A stretch of 64,000 nucleotides of DNA from Chrysoperla carnea (lineage: Eukaryota > Arthropoda > Insecta > Neuroptera > Chrysopidae), in assembly GCF_905475395.1 (NCBI RefSeq), contig NC_058341.1:69571501-69635500 (forward strand). The letters run 5' to 3'. The translations under genes and the position numbers were made by a program. Of the stretch, positions 44,580 through 55,521 are shown one piece after another (position 1 is the stretch's first letter; every line of letters starts with the position of its first letter). The notes under the pieces were generated by a model. It did not search any database and was not told the DNA's origin. It saw only the letters and a list, made by a program, of their open reading frames with translations.

Positions 44580-45069
44580 TCCATACTAATGTTATAAATG
44601 CGAAAGTAACTCTGTCTGTCTGTTACTCTTTCACGCCTAAACGGCTGAACGGATTTTGATGAAATTTGGTATGGTGATAGATGATAACCTAGAAATGGTC
44701 ATAGGCTATAAATAATCACGCCATCGTTCTTAGGGGGTAGGCAGTAGGCAGATAACTAAATTGAGTTAGTGATTTTTAGTCTTTTTTAAAAAAAATAAAA
44801 AAATTTATTTTAATTTGACATTTAAATTACCATAAATTACAGATTTCTGTAAAAATATGCAATATAAAATATATCATGGCCATCTTCTCTGATATACTCA
44901 ATGAATAATAACTATTATACATTTAAAAAAATAGAAAACCATATAAATATTTTACTTGTGTAAATCAATCCTTACCATTATTTCGAGTGTTATCGAAAGG
45001 GGATAAGCGAGAGCGATCTATATCAATCGTTATTTTTAAACCCAGCGAAGCGGGTGGGTATCAATCTAG
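44580..45069 (+). mobile_element. Non-autonomous Helitron
   Basis: A|TCCATACTAATGTTATAAAT at the left and AGCGAAGCGGG...CTAG|T at the right. The internal TCTGTCTGTCTGTTACTCTT, CACGCCTAAACGGCTGAACG and GGGGGTAGGCAGTAGGCAG are shared with the element at 57973. Confidence 0.87.
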
Positions 45070-45282
45070 TTGGTTATAAATATCATTTAGTAAGAAACAA
45101 AAGTGAATCGTGATTTTAAAATGAAAAGCCCAATTCATACAATGTCTAGGACTTGATCAGTAGTGATTGGTCAGTGTTCACTTGTCAGTTATATTGTAAA
45201 GTTTAGTTTACACTATGGCACACATTGTTCATGACCATGGATATAGAAATATTTTAAAAGGGATGGATTATAACCGAGTGGG

Positions 45283-45823
45283 GTGAACCTCACTCAGGGG
45301 GGGGAGTCAGGGTATCATTGAGCCTGCTTTCTATTGGCTGTTAATCTGGTGGTCGCCTTATTGAATTTTCATTACTGTTATATCTTCAATAGCACTTACA
45401 AGGTTAAGAAAAATCGAATGACGTCAGAATCATCAAAAACGGATCACACGTGTGATCCCAATTTCGCTACATGCATTCTTTTCACAATATGACGTCTGCT
45501 GGTCGCCAAATGGAAGTTGTCTTCCATATGACTTCCATATCTTCGGTAGCACTCACAAGGTTAAAACAAATCGATTGATTTCAAAATCGGAACACGCGTT
45601 TAGTCTCTAGTGGGCCACATCTAGTGGGTCTCTAGTGGGCCACATTGAATTTTCATGACTGTCATATCTTCAGTAGCACTTCCAAGGTTAAGACAAATCA
45701 ATTGACGTCTGAATCATCAAAATCGGCCCACGCATTTGGTCTCTAGTGAGACAGATAGGAACACACATACATAGCTGATAAACAAGTTACCACTCCTTTG
45801 CGTTGCTCAGTCGGGTAATTAGC
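45283..45823 (-). repeat. Family H repeat with internal ~170-bp units
   Basis: The minus strand begins ACCCGACTGAGCAACGCAAA, as does the plus-strand copy at 61369. Units with AxxTTGAATTTTCATxACTGT, ATATCTTCxGTAGCAC and AAGGTTAAxACAAATCxATTGA are repeated about three times. Short duplication GGGCCACATCTAGTGGG at 45612-45645. No ORF. Confidence 0.7.
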
Positions 45824-46793
45824 TTTTATTCAAAGAATAGTAAAATTTGTAAAGAAAAATAAATATATGAAGTATTTATGCTTGTTTTAAATCAATTTTT
45901 TCAACGATATAAGTCACCTAAACGCAACAATATTCTATTCAATTTAGTGAATATTCAATTTTCAACCCTAGTGTTACGACCATTATAAGTTAACTAACAT
46001 AATTCTTAAGAATGTCTCGAAAATACGTCGATTAATTTTCAATACTAAATTTCAACGTACTATAAAATTTTTTAAATATGAAAATTTATTTGAGAAAATT
46101 ATTACTTATTTAGGTATTTAATTATGTACCCGTTAACCTAATCTAAATTTAAATAAGTGAAGTTATATTTTTCTTATTTTACGAATTATTTGCGATATAT
46201 TCTTTAGGTAATTAGTCGGTCATAGGAATATTAAAGGTACATTCCTTCATCCAAGGGTAATTAGTTAAAAATATTATATTTGTAATTAATTTCTAAATTG
46301 TATTAAAAAAAAAAAAAACAATTTTTTCTTTAGGGTAAAAGATTTTACTTTAAATAAAAAGATTTTTTGCTTGGTGCAATTTACAACACACGCAGAATTC
46401 GAGAAACAATTAAATTTTCCCGCAATTGAGAGTGCGAACAGCCGCAGCCAATCAACAAAAGCAGGCATATTGCTTGAGGCATTCAAAACCATGGATATAT
46501 AGGAATATTTAAATCTAAAACACACACAGTATTCTATTTGGATTTTCCCGCAAGTGAGAGCCGCAGCCAATCAAAAGCAAGCACATGAATTGAACACCTC
46601 CCTGACTTAAACACCCCCCTCGCCTAAAGTAGGACTTTATACTACATCCCTAAGCTATAATTACTAGCTAAAAGTATAACTTTGTAATGGCTCGCGAATG
46701 GTATCATATAAAATATATATTTCTAAAATAAAATTATACTTCAATTATTGACAAATATATATATTTTTTATTTAATTGTTCCTCAACATACGT
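45824..46793. other. Non-coding with a small direct duplication
   Basis: ATTTTCCCGCAAxTGAGAG ... CCGCAGCCAATCAA ... AAGCAxGCA occurs twice, at about 46414-46480 and 46550-46595. The 94-residue minus ORF runs across it and is not supported. Confidence 0.4.
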
Positions 46794-47132
46794 TTATTTC
46801 TTTAAAACATCAGGTTGTAAACCAGGATCCATGTTATTATCCGCTGTGAAAATATTCAATTCATTTTTTTTTTTAAATTGATGAGAAATACAACAAAACC
46901 CATCTTTATTAATTTGTAAATCAAACCAACGACGATGACATACATTACATACTTCAAAATGCAAATTCTTTTTAGCAATCTCAAAATTTTCTGCATACAT
47001 TTTAAAATTAATATCATCTCGATAAAGATATAATTGTTCTTGATCTTGTTTTCGTCGTTTACGATCATCACCCATTAATGATCGATTACGATCACCCTCT
47101 TTACGACCCGTCAACGTACGACGTCGTGTCAT
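46794..47132 (-). pseudogene. Fragment resembling the N-terminus of a Helitron Rep/helicase polyprotein
   Basis: A 112-residue frame starting MTRRRTLTGRKEGDRNRSLM with a basic N-terminus, then a zinc-binding-like segment (FEVCNVCHRRWFDL, FCCISHQF) and ADNNMDPGLQPDVLKK just before a stop. The CxxCxRxWF...NxMDPG succession resembles the region preceding the Rep domain in insect Helitron ATP-dependent helicase proteins. None of the Rep HUH motifs or helicase motifs follow, so this is a truncated remnant. It fits the several non-autonomous Helitrons in the window. The assignment is from memory of the family and should be tested by a search. Confidence 0.6.
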
Positions 47133-48309
47133 TTTATTGCTTTAATAACAATTAATTAATAACTATAAAATTATAATAACTATAATTAAAATTTTTTAAT
47201 TACTTGTATTAATATCACTTAATTTTTTTAGTTATTCTACTGTAGAACTGCCAAAATTAATTGTTTATGTTTTTTTATCACGTTTTTTGTATTTTTGTAT
47301 TTTTCATTATGACGTTTTTTAATACTTGAAAGAATCAACAGATGGCCATTCAATTAAAATTAATATTAAATGTAGCCAATTATATATTTTAGTAAATCTG
47401 TCAACGCTACAATGAATACTACCATATATTGCACATCTGTGTACACAATAGTCAAGCATCTCATGTTCACAGCACAAAGAGTAAATTGAACAACATTGTC
47501 GCTTGCACATTTCACTTCTGTATTAATATAAATATTGGTCAAAAAGTAATCTTTATTTATTCTATTACGTAAACTAAATAGTCAATAACTGTAGCAAAAA
47601 CGCGAACTAAATATGTTCAAAAACATCTTGTAAATAGTATGAATTCTTATCCTTTACATGATAAATATCGGCTAATTTGAAAATTTATATCAGCTAACAG
47701 AGACGGTCAATGGTCTCAAATTTTTTTTTACCGTTGCATGTCGTTGAAAATTGCCTCTTTCTAATTTTTCGTGCAAAACTCTTAGCCTCATGTCGAAACT
47801 TCTAGTCTAATGTAGATATAAATACCCTAAAGACCAGCATATCGATTGAGCGTCTTTTGAAATGTGTAACGTCTGTGCATTGATTCGGTTAAATATGAAA
47901 TTTATTTTGAAAATCCCTGTTTGTTCATCAGAAAAGTTCACTCAATATCAAAATTCTCGCTTGTACTATTTTTAACGTGAAAATTTTGTTCGGTACGTTG
48001 AGCACTTTTTGGGCGAACAAAAATCAAGGAACTCGTGTCATCGTCACACTCCTCCATACATACCACATTGAAAACATCGGTTCTCTCAACGCTTGAAATC
48101 ATGTGTGTTGTTGCCTTTTATTATTATTTATAATAGTTTTTTAGACACACGTTAATAATTTCAATTTAAAAATTATGAAATTTTAATTATTTATTCTATA
48201 AGAAATTAAAAAATTTAAAAAAAAAAAAAAAAAACAGTATTCCAAAGTTTGAATTTTTCGCTTCCGTCGACAGCCCCTATCACTAACTACCTTTTTTTGT
48301 CATGCTTAT
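47133..48309. other. Non-coding; family K repeat
   Basis: 47990-48075 matches 7926-8015. The 63-residue cysteine-rich minus ORF at 47319-47510 begins just after a splice-acceptor-like TATTAATACAG, but no partner exon is seen, so it is not called. A poly-A run lies at about 48216-48234. Confidence 0.4.
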
Positions 48310-48790
48310 TATACTATGTATATATGAAATTTATCAAGGTATACTAAATTTAGTCCCAAGTTTGTACCGCTTAAAAATATTGATGCTACGAACAAAATTT
48401 TGGTAAAGATGTTCATAAAATCACCTAATTGGCCCATTTTTAAATTGAGGTCGAGTTCGTATATGAACATAGATCAATTGAATCTGGGGTCTGAAGGACC
48501 TTAGTAAATCGGAAGAGAAAAAATAAACAACTTTAGTTTGAAACATTTTTTCGTTACATCACTGTTTACCTTTAGAACATAAATATAGTATGTATACATG
48601 TAGTGTATACACATGCTTGTGTTTGTTTATTAGTATGTCCACTGAGGAAGTGAGAAGAAAGATCTCATTATATGTGTGTAACAGTGGCTATCTTTCTTTA
48701 CTTACATGACGTAAAAAAACAAACGATTGCGTCATCAACACTATCTGTACATGGTATTTAAACAATTAAATCAGCCAATTTCAGGCATTT
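48310..48790 (-). repeat. Family A copy with internal deletions
   Basis: From TATACTATGTATATATGAAA through TTTAGTCCCAAGTTTGTACC, AAAATTTTGGTAAAGATG, a deleted microsatellite segment, CATCACTGTTTACC and ACATGACGTAAAAAAACAAA to CATGGTATTTAAACAATTAA. Confidence 0.8.
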
Positions 48791-48970
48791 CAAAGGAGTA
48801 TCAAGAAATTTCAAAGTATTACATCAAAAATTATATACTATGCATATAAATGGTAACTTCTTACCGAACAACTCCATAGAGAAAGTCAGGGTATGTCTCT
48901 GATCTCTGACTCACAATTTTTCACAACAAAATAATCGAGAAAAGTTCAATGATCAAAAATTACTATTCTA

Positions 48971-49287
48971 CAGTAGAATCTCGGTAACATAAAAACCTCT
49001 GTTACTTCAAAAAATACTATGTTCCCTTCCCATCAGAGCCCAAAACCTCTATAACTTAAAAGACGCAACCTCTATAACTTAAATAAATAATCTCTGTATA
49101 GGCCCTCAGTAACTACATAGAAACATGTACATACCTCTATATTAACTAGGGTACATAGAAACATGCATGTACATGTACATACCTCTATATTAACCTTTAC
49201 CTAACATAGACACTTGATAACTTAAAACCTCTATAACTTAAAATATTTTGTGTTTCCCTTGGACTTTAACTTATCGAGATTCTACTG
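48971..49287. mobile_element. pogo/Tigger-like MITE (TA target duplication)
   Basis: Ends CAGTAGAATCTCGGTAAC and GTTAxxx...TTATCGAGATTCTACTG, bounded by TA on both sides. Repeated ACCTCTATAACTTAAA units fill the interior, which also has a CATGTACATACCTCTATATT duplication. The ends resemble the CAGTAGAAxCTCGxTAAC consensus of pogo-type (Tc1/mariner superfamily) elements. Confidence 0.85.
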
Positions 49288-49299
49288 TATTATATTCTT

Positions 49300-50230
49300 A
49301 TAGACGAAGAAACGAAGGAATAAAGTTAAATTTGTGCAGTAAGTTGGATTTGAATGCGGTTTTTAGCATTCGATTCGTTAGAGCGACAGGAAATTTTTTG
49401 ACATAATTTGATTTATAAGAAATTAAAAATATGCAATTAGCATACTTAATAAGCATTTTATAAATTTATTTTAAATTGACTGTAAATTCGGTTAATAGTG
49501 ATGATAATGATTTCAAACTTGTTGCACGGGAGTATTTGGGGTTGCTGAATATGAATACCATGACAGAATTGGTCTCAGATCTACCTGGTCCCTAGGATGA
49601 ACGTTATCTCCGTCGTCTCCTAAAGTTTTCGTTCAACCTGGACACCAATTCTGTCACAATATTCGTGTTCAGCAACCCCAAAAACTCCTGAGTAACGAGT
49701 TGGAACTGATTATAAGATGAATTTCCCCAAAACTCCAAGAAGCGATTTGCATACCGTTTATCCTAGGCACCAGGTACCTCTGAGTCCAATTCTGCCACAA
49801 TATTTGTGTTTAGCGACCCCAAAAATCCTCGAGTAACTAGTTTGGACCGATTATATAACAAATTTCCCGAAAACTCTAGGATGCACATGGAACCGTTTAT
49901 CCTTGCCATCAGGTATCTATTAGACCAATTCTGTCGCGATACTCGTGTTCAGCGACTCCAAAAACCCCCGTGTAAGAAATTTGAAATCATTTTCATCACT
50001 GTTAACCAAATTGTGAATTTAATATTTAGGGTCAATTTAAAATGCAATTATAAAATGCATATTAATTATGGTAATTGTATATTTTTAATTTCTTATAAAT
50101 CAAATTAGGTCTCAAAATTTCCTGACGCTCTAATGAATCGAATTCTGAAAGCCGCATTCAAATCCGACTTGCTGCTCAAATTTTTCGAACTGTGATCATT
50201 TTTAGAGCTCGTTTCTTCGTCTATTAGAAT
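49300..50230. mobile_element. Giant foldback element, arms ~300 bp
   Basis: Left arm about 49300-49595 and right arm about 49900-50228 are inverted: AGACGAAGAAACGA, GTxGGATTTGAATGCGG, ATTCGATTCxTTAGAGCG, AATTTGATTTATAAGAAATT and ACAGAATTGGTCT. The centre has a direct tandem repeat of about 146 bp (CAATTCTGxCxCxATATT, GTGTTxAGCxACxCC, TAACxAGTTxGxACxGATTAT). The ORFs at 49806-50108 and 50105-50314 are by-products. Confidence 0.82.
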
Positions 50231-50604
50231 TATAAACATTATTAGAATAATCATAAGAACTATTAAGTAGGTAAATAATGACTTCATTGTAATTTCGACC
50301 TTGTAAAAATTCATTAGACCAGAAATATAAATAAATGTGTGAGCTATTTAAATTTAGTACAGTCAAAGATGATACAAATTAAGAAAAATGAAATAACCCG
50401 CACGCTGTTCACTAAAACCTCTTGGAGTGTGTTTCTTAGGTGTCAAATATCATTAAAATTAGCCATGAGGAAGTTCCGCAAATGGTTCTATTTGATAATA
50501 AATACATAATAAATTGTTCCTCAGTGAAATAGCCCATACGGAGTTGATTAATAAAAACTTAAAAAAGATAGGTGTCGTGGGACACTCGGTAGGATATATG
50601 TTCA

Positions 50605-51668
50605 TATCGTATCTTCGTATATTATAAATGTGGCGCTTACTTTTTTACTCAGATTTGCTTTGATTTGTTTGCTGATTTTAATGCTTATGCACATGTTCAA
50701 ATTTGTAAGATCATTTTGTGCTTTTTTCGTCTGTCTATTTTTTAAAATATTCAGTGTGACTGGTAGTCAATTTGCTATAAAAAAAGACCTCGCACAAGTT
50801 ATAAGTAACCTGCATTTCGGTCAAACTCTTTCAAATTTTGGGGAATGATAGTTTAACTCATTCTAAATAAAAGTTCCCATTGTCACAAGTCATGAAAATG
50901 ACAGGATTTCAAGTTATCGCTAAATTAAAATTGGAAAATGTACTCATTTATATAAAAAAAAAATATTATAATTTAATTGTCAAAAATCATTTGCATAGCT
51001 GAAAATATTGATCTTAACAATTCATATTATTGATCCACTGAACATTTAACACTTATTCTTCTTTGAATTTCGTAACATATTCTTCAAAAAAACAAGAATT
51101 AACATCTCCCTTACATTAAAAAACACACGTTTGCATGTAGTTATACATATCAGTATATGTATATTTGCCTATACACACATAGCAAATATTATACTAAATT
51201 AAATAAATTCTGAAATATAACATGAAATTCTGCCATTTTCATGACTTGTGACCATGGTAACTTTTCTTAAGAATGACTTAAACTACCATTTGCCAAAATT
51301 TGAAAAAGTTTGACCGAAATGCAGATTACATCTATATCGTGCGAGGTCTTTTCCAAAAAAATGAAAAATATACTACAAGATAAAAATTATTTGAAAATAC
51401 AAATAACTGTATGAGTAATTAATTATAAATATTAGTTTTGTGGCACGCCTACAGGTTTAGTTTAATTAGTTTCTGGTAAATGGTTTTTTTTTCTCTAACG
51501 ATACTGTTTGCATGTCTGTGCTTTGGTAATTCTGAAAAAGTATTAATTTAAGAATAAAACAATACTTGTTTTATTGTTTAAAGAATTAAATATTAAAGCT
51601 ACTTTAACTCTATACTTTATGAATAATCGTAATATTAGTATAAATAACGACATACTTCTGATTTAGTA
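50605..51668 (+). repeat. Family B copy interrupted by a MITE
   Basis: Left part 50605-50785, right part 51349-51668, collinear with 4150-4670 after removing 50786-51348. The 72-residue ORF at 50630 is repeat-derived. Confidence 0.8.
50786..51348. mobile_element. MITE with >110-bp inverted ends, nested in family B
   Basis: Both ends read inward GACCTCGCAC, then CTGCATTTCGGTCAAAC, TTTCAAATTTTGG, GGTCACAAGTCATGAAAATG (or TTGTCACAAG on the left). 563 bp with AT-rich centre. The intact family B copy at 4150 shows the insertion point lies in a poly-A stretch. Confidence 0.85.
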
Positions 51669-51699
51669 GCCAACCCAAAATTAAAATTATCAATAACAA

Positions 51700-52352
51700 G
51701 TGAAAACAAACAATTGACTGAGTTAATTGTTGAAATACCATGTATAGGCAGTGTTGATAACTCTGTCACATTTCACATACATACATATCTGACATATTTA
51801 ACTGATATTCTCATATAATGCGCAAGTGTTGATGCGCAATCGTTTGTTTTTTTTTGACGTCATGTAAATAACAAAAGATATTCACTTTGATATTCCTATA
51901 TTAATACATACTATAAAATTTGTACCTAATTAACGCCCTCGTGGGTAAACAGTGATGTTTACAAAAAAATGTTTCAAACAAAAGTTGTTTATTTTTTTGT
52001 AAGGAACATTTTTTACATTTAAACTTTTATTCTATCTCTAACGGTTTACAAGATGGGTACTACGGACCCATGACCCAATTGACCCATGTTGCTTATTTAC
52101 GAACTTGACCTCACTTTTTACGTCCTAAGCACGCTGTAAAAATTTCAGCTTGATATCTCTTTTCGTTTTTGAGTAATCGTGACCACAGACGGACGGCCGG
52201 ACGGACGGACGGACGGACAACCGGAAATGGATTAATTAGGTGATTTTATGAGCACCTATACCAATTTTTTTTTTGTAGCATCAATATTTTTAGGCGTTAC
52301 AAACTTGGGACTAAACTTATAATACTATGTATATTTCATATATACATGGTAT
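51700..52352 (+). repeat. Family A copy, full length, with duplicated end
   Basis: Complete from AACAAGTGAAAACAAACAAT to ATATACATGGTATAAAAA, including a (GGAC)n tract at 52187-52220. The last ~41 bp (ACTTATAATACTATGTATAT...) are tandemly duplicated immediately after; the second copy is split by the element at 52385. Confidence 0.9.
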
Positions 52353-52384
52353 AAAAACTTATAATACTATGTATATTTCATATA

Positions 52385-53247
52385 CAGGGCGTTCTGTTAT
52401 TAACTGCAGATCGTTGGCCTACAGAATAAGCTCATAAAGACGAACAAAATAACTCTCTACCAAATCTCGATTTGAGGCCAGATACGGGCGATGTGCCTAT
52501 GGGAAAATAGAAAGATTTATGAATTCACAAACCTATCAAATTCATTAAATTAGTAGGTGTCACTTAGAGGAGACTATCATAAAACAATAATTGATTTAAT
52601 TGGGTAGTGAATATTAAAAAAAATATTTTGTTGTTATTCTTTATAAAGAAAACTAAAATATAAATCACCAATAGCCAGTTAGATGTGGGAGGTATCAAAT
52701 TATATATTAATATAGGTACGGGGCAGGGGGGAATAAATAGTGTAATACAGAATACAAAATCTTAAACATTGTATTACTTTACAACTTCAACACACAACAT
52801 ACATACTTTGGTTTGTGTCGGTGTATGTGTATCTCAGCATACATTTATCAAAACGGACAATTGTCCGTCTTGCCAAATATATGCCTAACGTATGTGATAT
52901 ACGCACGATTAGTTGCGTACAACATTTAATTTACCAAGAAACGTAGTGTAGGTTTTAATGGGTTAGTTTTTATAATAACAAAAGTAGCCAAATAGAGTTT
53001 TTTTGTAATAATTTTGCATTTAGAGACGCCTTCCACTATGATAAAACACATCCTCTCTTTAAGTAGTGTTTTATTGGTTTCATTCAAAATGTTATTGAAC
53101 TGTGATTCGCTAAAGATATATTAATTTATTTTGTTAATTATCTCGCAAAGTAGGCCTCATATCCAAAAGTGGAAAATAACTTTTTTTTTCGTCTATATGA
53201 GCTTATTTTATAGGATAACGATCTGCAGTCAATAACAGAACGCCCTG
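52385..53247. mobile_element. Tc1/mariner-type MITE with TA target duplication
   Basis: Starts CAGGGCGTTCTGTTATTxAC and ends with its complement; arms of about 130 bp share GCAGATCGTT, AATAAGCTCATA, GACGAA and GATxTGAGGCC. Joining the flanks with one TA recreates exactly the neighbouring uninterrupted copy TTTCATATATACATGG, proving a TA duplication. There is no intact transposase; the interior is AT-rich. A fragment of the family is at 2175-2320. Confidence 0.88.
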
Positions 53248-53399
53248 TATACATGGTATAATAAAATTTCCTTGATTGTTAGTAATAGAGAGACGTAAAG
53301 TATAAAAGTCGTCATATCTCGCAATCCAGAACCAGCCAATTATAAAAACTGTTCGACTGCATTGTTTAAAGCTTACTTAAAGAAGTTAAAAACAAAAAT

Positions 53400-53580
53400 T
53401 TGTGCGATCTTCAGTCTTGGTCTGTAAGACCCAAGACCTTATTCACCTTGTAAATAATAAGAGATACCACAAAAGTTTAAGTTGAAAAATGTTCCTTGTA
53501 CAAAAATAAACAACTTTTGTTCGAAACATTTTTTGTCAACCATGACAGTTAACCTATGAGGACACTAATTAGGCCAGAAC
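53400..53580 (-). repeat. Diverged family A fragment
   Basis: Blocks CTGTAAGACCCAAGACC, AAAAATGTTCCTTGTACAAA, AATAAACAACTTTTGTTCGA and CTATGAGGACACTAATTAGG in family A order. Confidence 0.7.
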
Positions 53581-54386
53581 ATAAATTATTCCATAAGGCT
53601 AACTAAGCTTATAGCTAATTAAAATTCTTAACTAAACAAAAAATAGGTAATTTAAATTAAGGCATATTATATAGTACTAGATCCAAATTTACTGGAAAAA
53701 ACAATATTTTCGTCATAATGGATCATTGGTCTCATTTTTATTGTTTTATCATCAGGAATATATCATATGGTCAGTTGTTAAAATACATTTTGATTCTATT
53801 TTTGAAAACTGAGAGTCATCGTTTTCTTCAATGTACAGCGTCTACATGTTTTGTTACAGGATGAACTTTTTTCCTTCGGGGTCGTTTTTATGGACACTTC
53901 TTAATTGATAATAAAAATAAAACGCGCCAACAATTCTTTTATGAATATAACGACAACGACCCGTATGGAAATCCGCGGGTACCGTAGTTACCGTAACCCT
54001 TGAAATTTGGTTTACGAAAAAAAAAAAAAAAAAAAATTGACAAAAAACATAAGAAATTTAATTATCTTCCATAAAAGTTATTACTATTTTAGTGCAACAT
54101 TGAACGCGTAATATCATTAAAAATATTAATTTTAGAAAGAAAAGTTTAAAGTAAAAGTTTAAGAAAATTTGAAGATTTAAAAATTAAGTTATTATTAGCC
54201 TTTTATTGTTTAAACAAATATTAGAAGAAATATCGATCAAATAGTCAATAAGTAAATCATAGTCATATAAGTCATAAACGGTTAGAGGTAAAAAACAAAC
54301 AGTTTTACAAAAAGGATACGAAATTTAATTATCTACAATAAAAGATATTACCATTTTTGGTCTAAAGTGCACTTTTAAGGAGATAT
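53581..54386. other. Non-coding, nothing recognised
   Basis: AT-rich; a poly-A tract at about 54017-54037. No ORF or repeat supported. Confidence 0.3.
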
Positions 54387-54757
54387 ATCTGGATGACCGA
54401 GCTTTGCTCGGTGTTTTTTTACTTAAAAAGACAAATTTCATAAGAACCGTTTAAAACTCCACATAACTACCAATTTGAATCCCTTGGTACACCAATAGAT
54501 GTCAGCAACAGTCCTATTTTACATTGTATGTAAGAACCGTTTAAAACTCCACATAACTACTAATTTGAATCAATCCCTTGGTACACCAATAGATGTCAGC
54601 AACAGTCCTATTTTACATTGTATGTTTCTGTTTTTCATGAAAAGACGGATAAAACGACATTTCTGATAAATGAAACCTTGTTAGATCGACTTATCGCCCC
54701 AAAAAACCCCTGCATACTCATTTTCATGAAAATCGTTGGAGCCATTTCCAAGATCAT

Positions 54758-54790
<33 letters not shown>
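54387..54790 (+). repeat. Family C copy with internal duplication and TA tail
   Basis: Begins ATCTGGATGACCGAGCTTTG with the CCGAGC/GCTCGG hairpin, and ends in about 13 TA units (54763-54789). A segment of about 90 bp (AAGAACCGTTTAAAACTCCA to TTTTACATTGTATG) is present twice in tandem (about 54437-54530 and 54531-54624). The ORF at 54618 reads through the tail and is not a gene. Confidence 0.8.
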
Positions 54791-54791
<1 letters not shown>

Positions 54792-55010
54792 GATTTTCCC
54801 TAAAATTTCTTTTCTTTTTTGTAGGAATTTTGTGCAATAACACTGAACCTATTCAGATAAAAAAAAGCTCCTGTAATTTATTGCAGAAACAAATTCTTTG
54901 TAGTCTGAAGTATTTGGTTGAATAACATCTGAGATATTAAAAATTTATAATATTGTTATTCGCGATCGCAAGATACGGTGGCGCCGCGCAGCGAGGATTA
55001 GTGAAACTAT

Positions 55011-55521
55011 TATAGAGGATTTTGAGTTTTGACAGCTACACAATTGTGCTGAATGTTTTTGTTGTTGAGATGGAAATTATTAAAAATGAAAAACGTTGTG
55101 GTGTTCCCCACTGTGGGAAAACAAGATCTACAGGCGTCAGTTGTCGCACAATGTCGCAAAAACATGCTTGCACTTGCTTCCCGCGCCCGCTTTGCAAGAA
55201 CAATAGCATTCGATTTTTTTATTGTCATTGGCTACAAACACTTTGATTTAGATCTCATGAGGTTTCTCGGTGATGTTCGACGTTTGCAAACATGAAGATT
55301 TGATTAATAAACAATTATTTTGCTTCGATTGGATACCACAGAAAAACAAGTTTTTGGAACGAGAAAGCGCCTCTCCTTCCATCAACGGCCTTACTGATCC
55401 ACCAAGTAGATAAAATATATCACCAATATTAATATCCAGGGCTTTCTCCATGTTAAAAAAACAAATAAACAAAAAAAAATGCAAAAATTTATTTTGACAA
55501 CTTGAACGAAAATCCTCTATA
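55011..55521. mobile_element. Element with TATAGAGGATTTT inverted ends
   Basis: Left end TATAGAGGATTTTGAGTTTT and right end (complement) TATAGAGGATTTTCGTTCAA are inverted. The interior is less AT-rich than the surroundings and has overlapping frames on both strands. The minus frame (55248-55529) reads FYLLGGSVRPLMEGEALSRS and CLQTSNITEKPHEI, which looks protein-like, but I cannot assign it. The plus frame at 55022 has three CxxxxC-like pairs without a recognisable domain. Confidence 0.55.

Noticed and set aside
47319..47510. Cysteine-rich 63-residue minus ORF as an exon
   Set aside because: It has an acceptor-like TATTAATACAG upstream, but no donor, partner exon or family match could be found.
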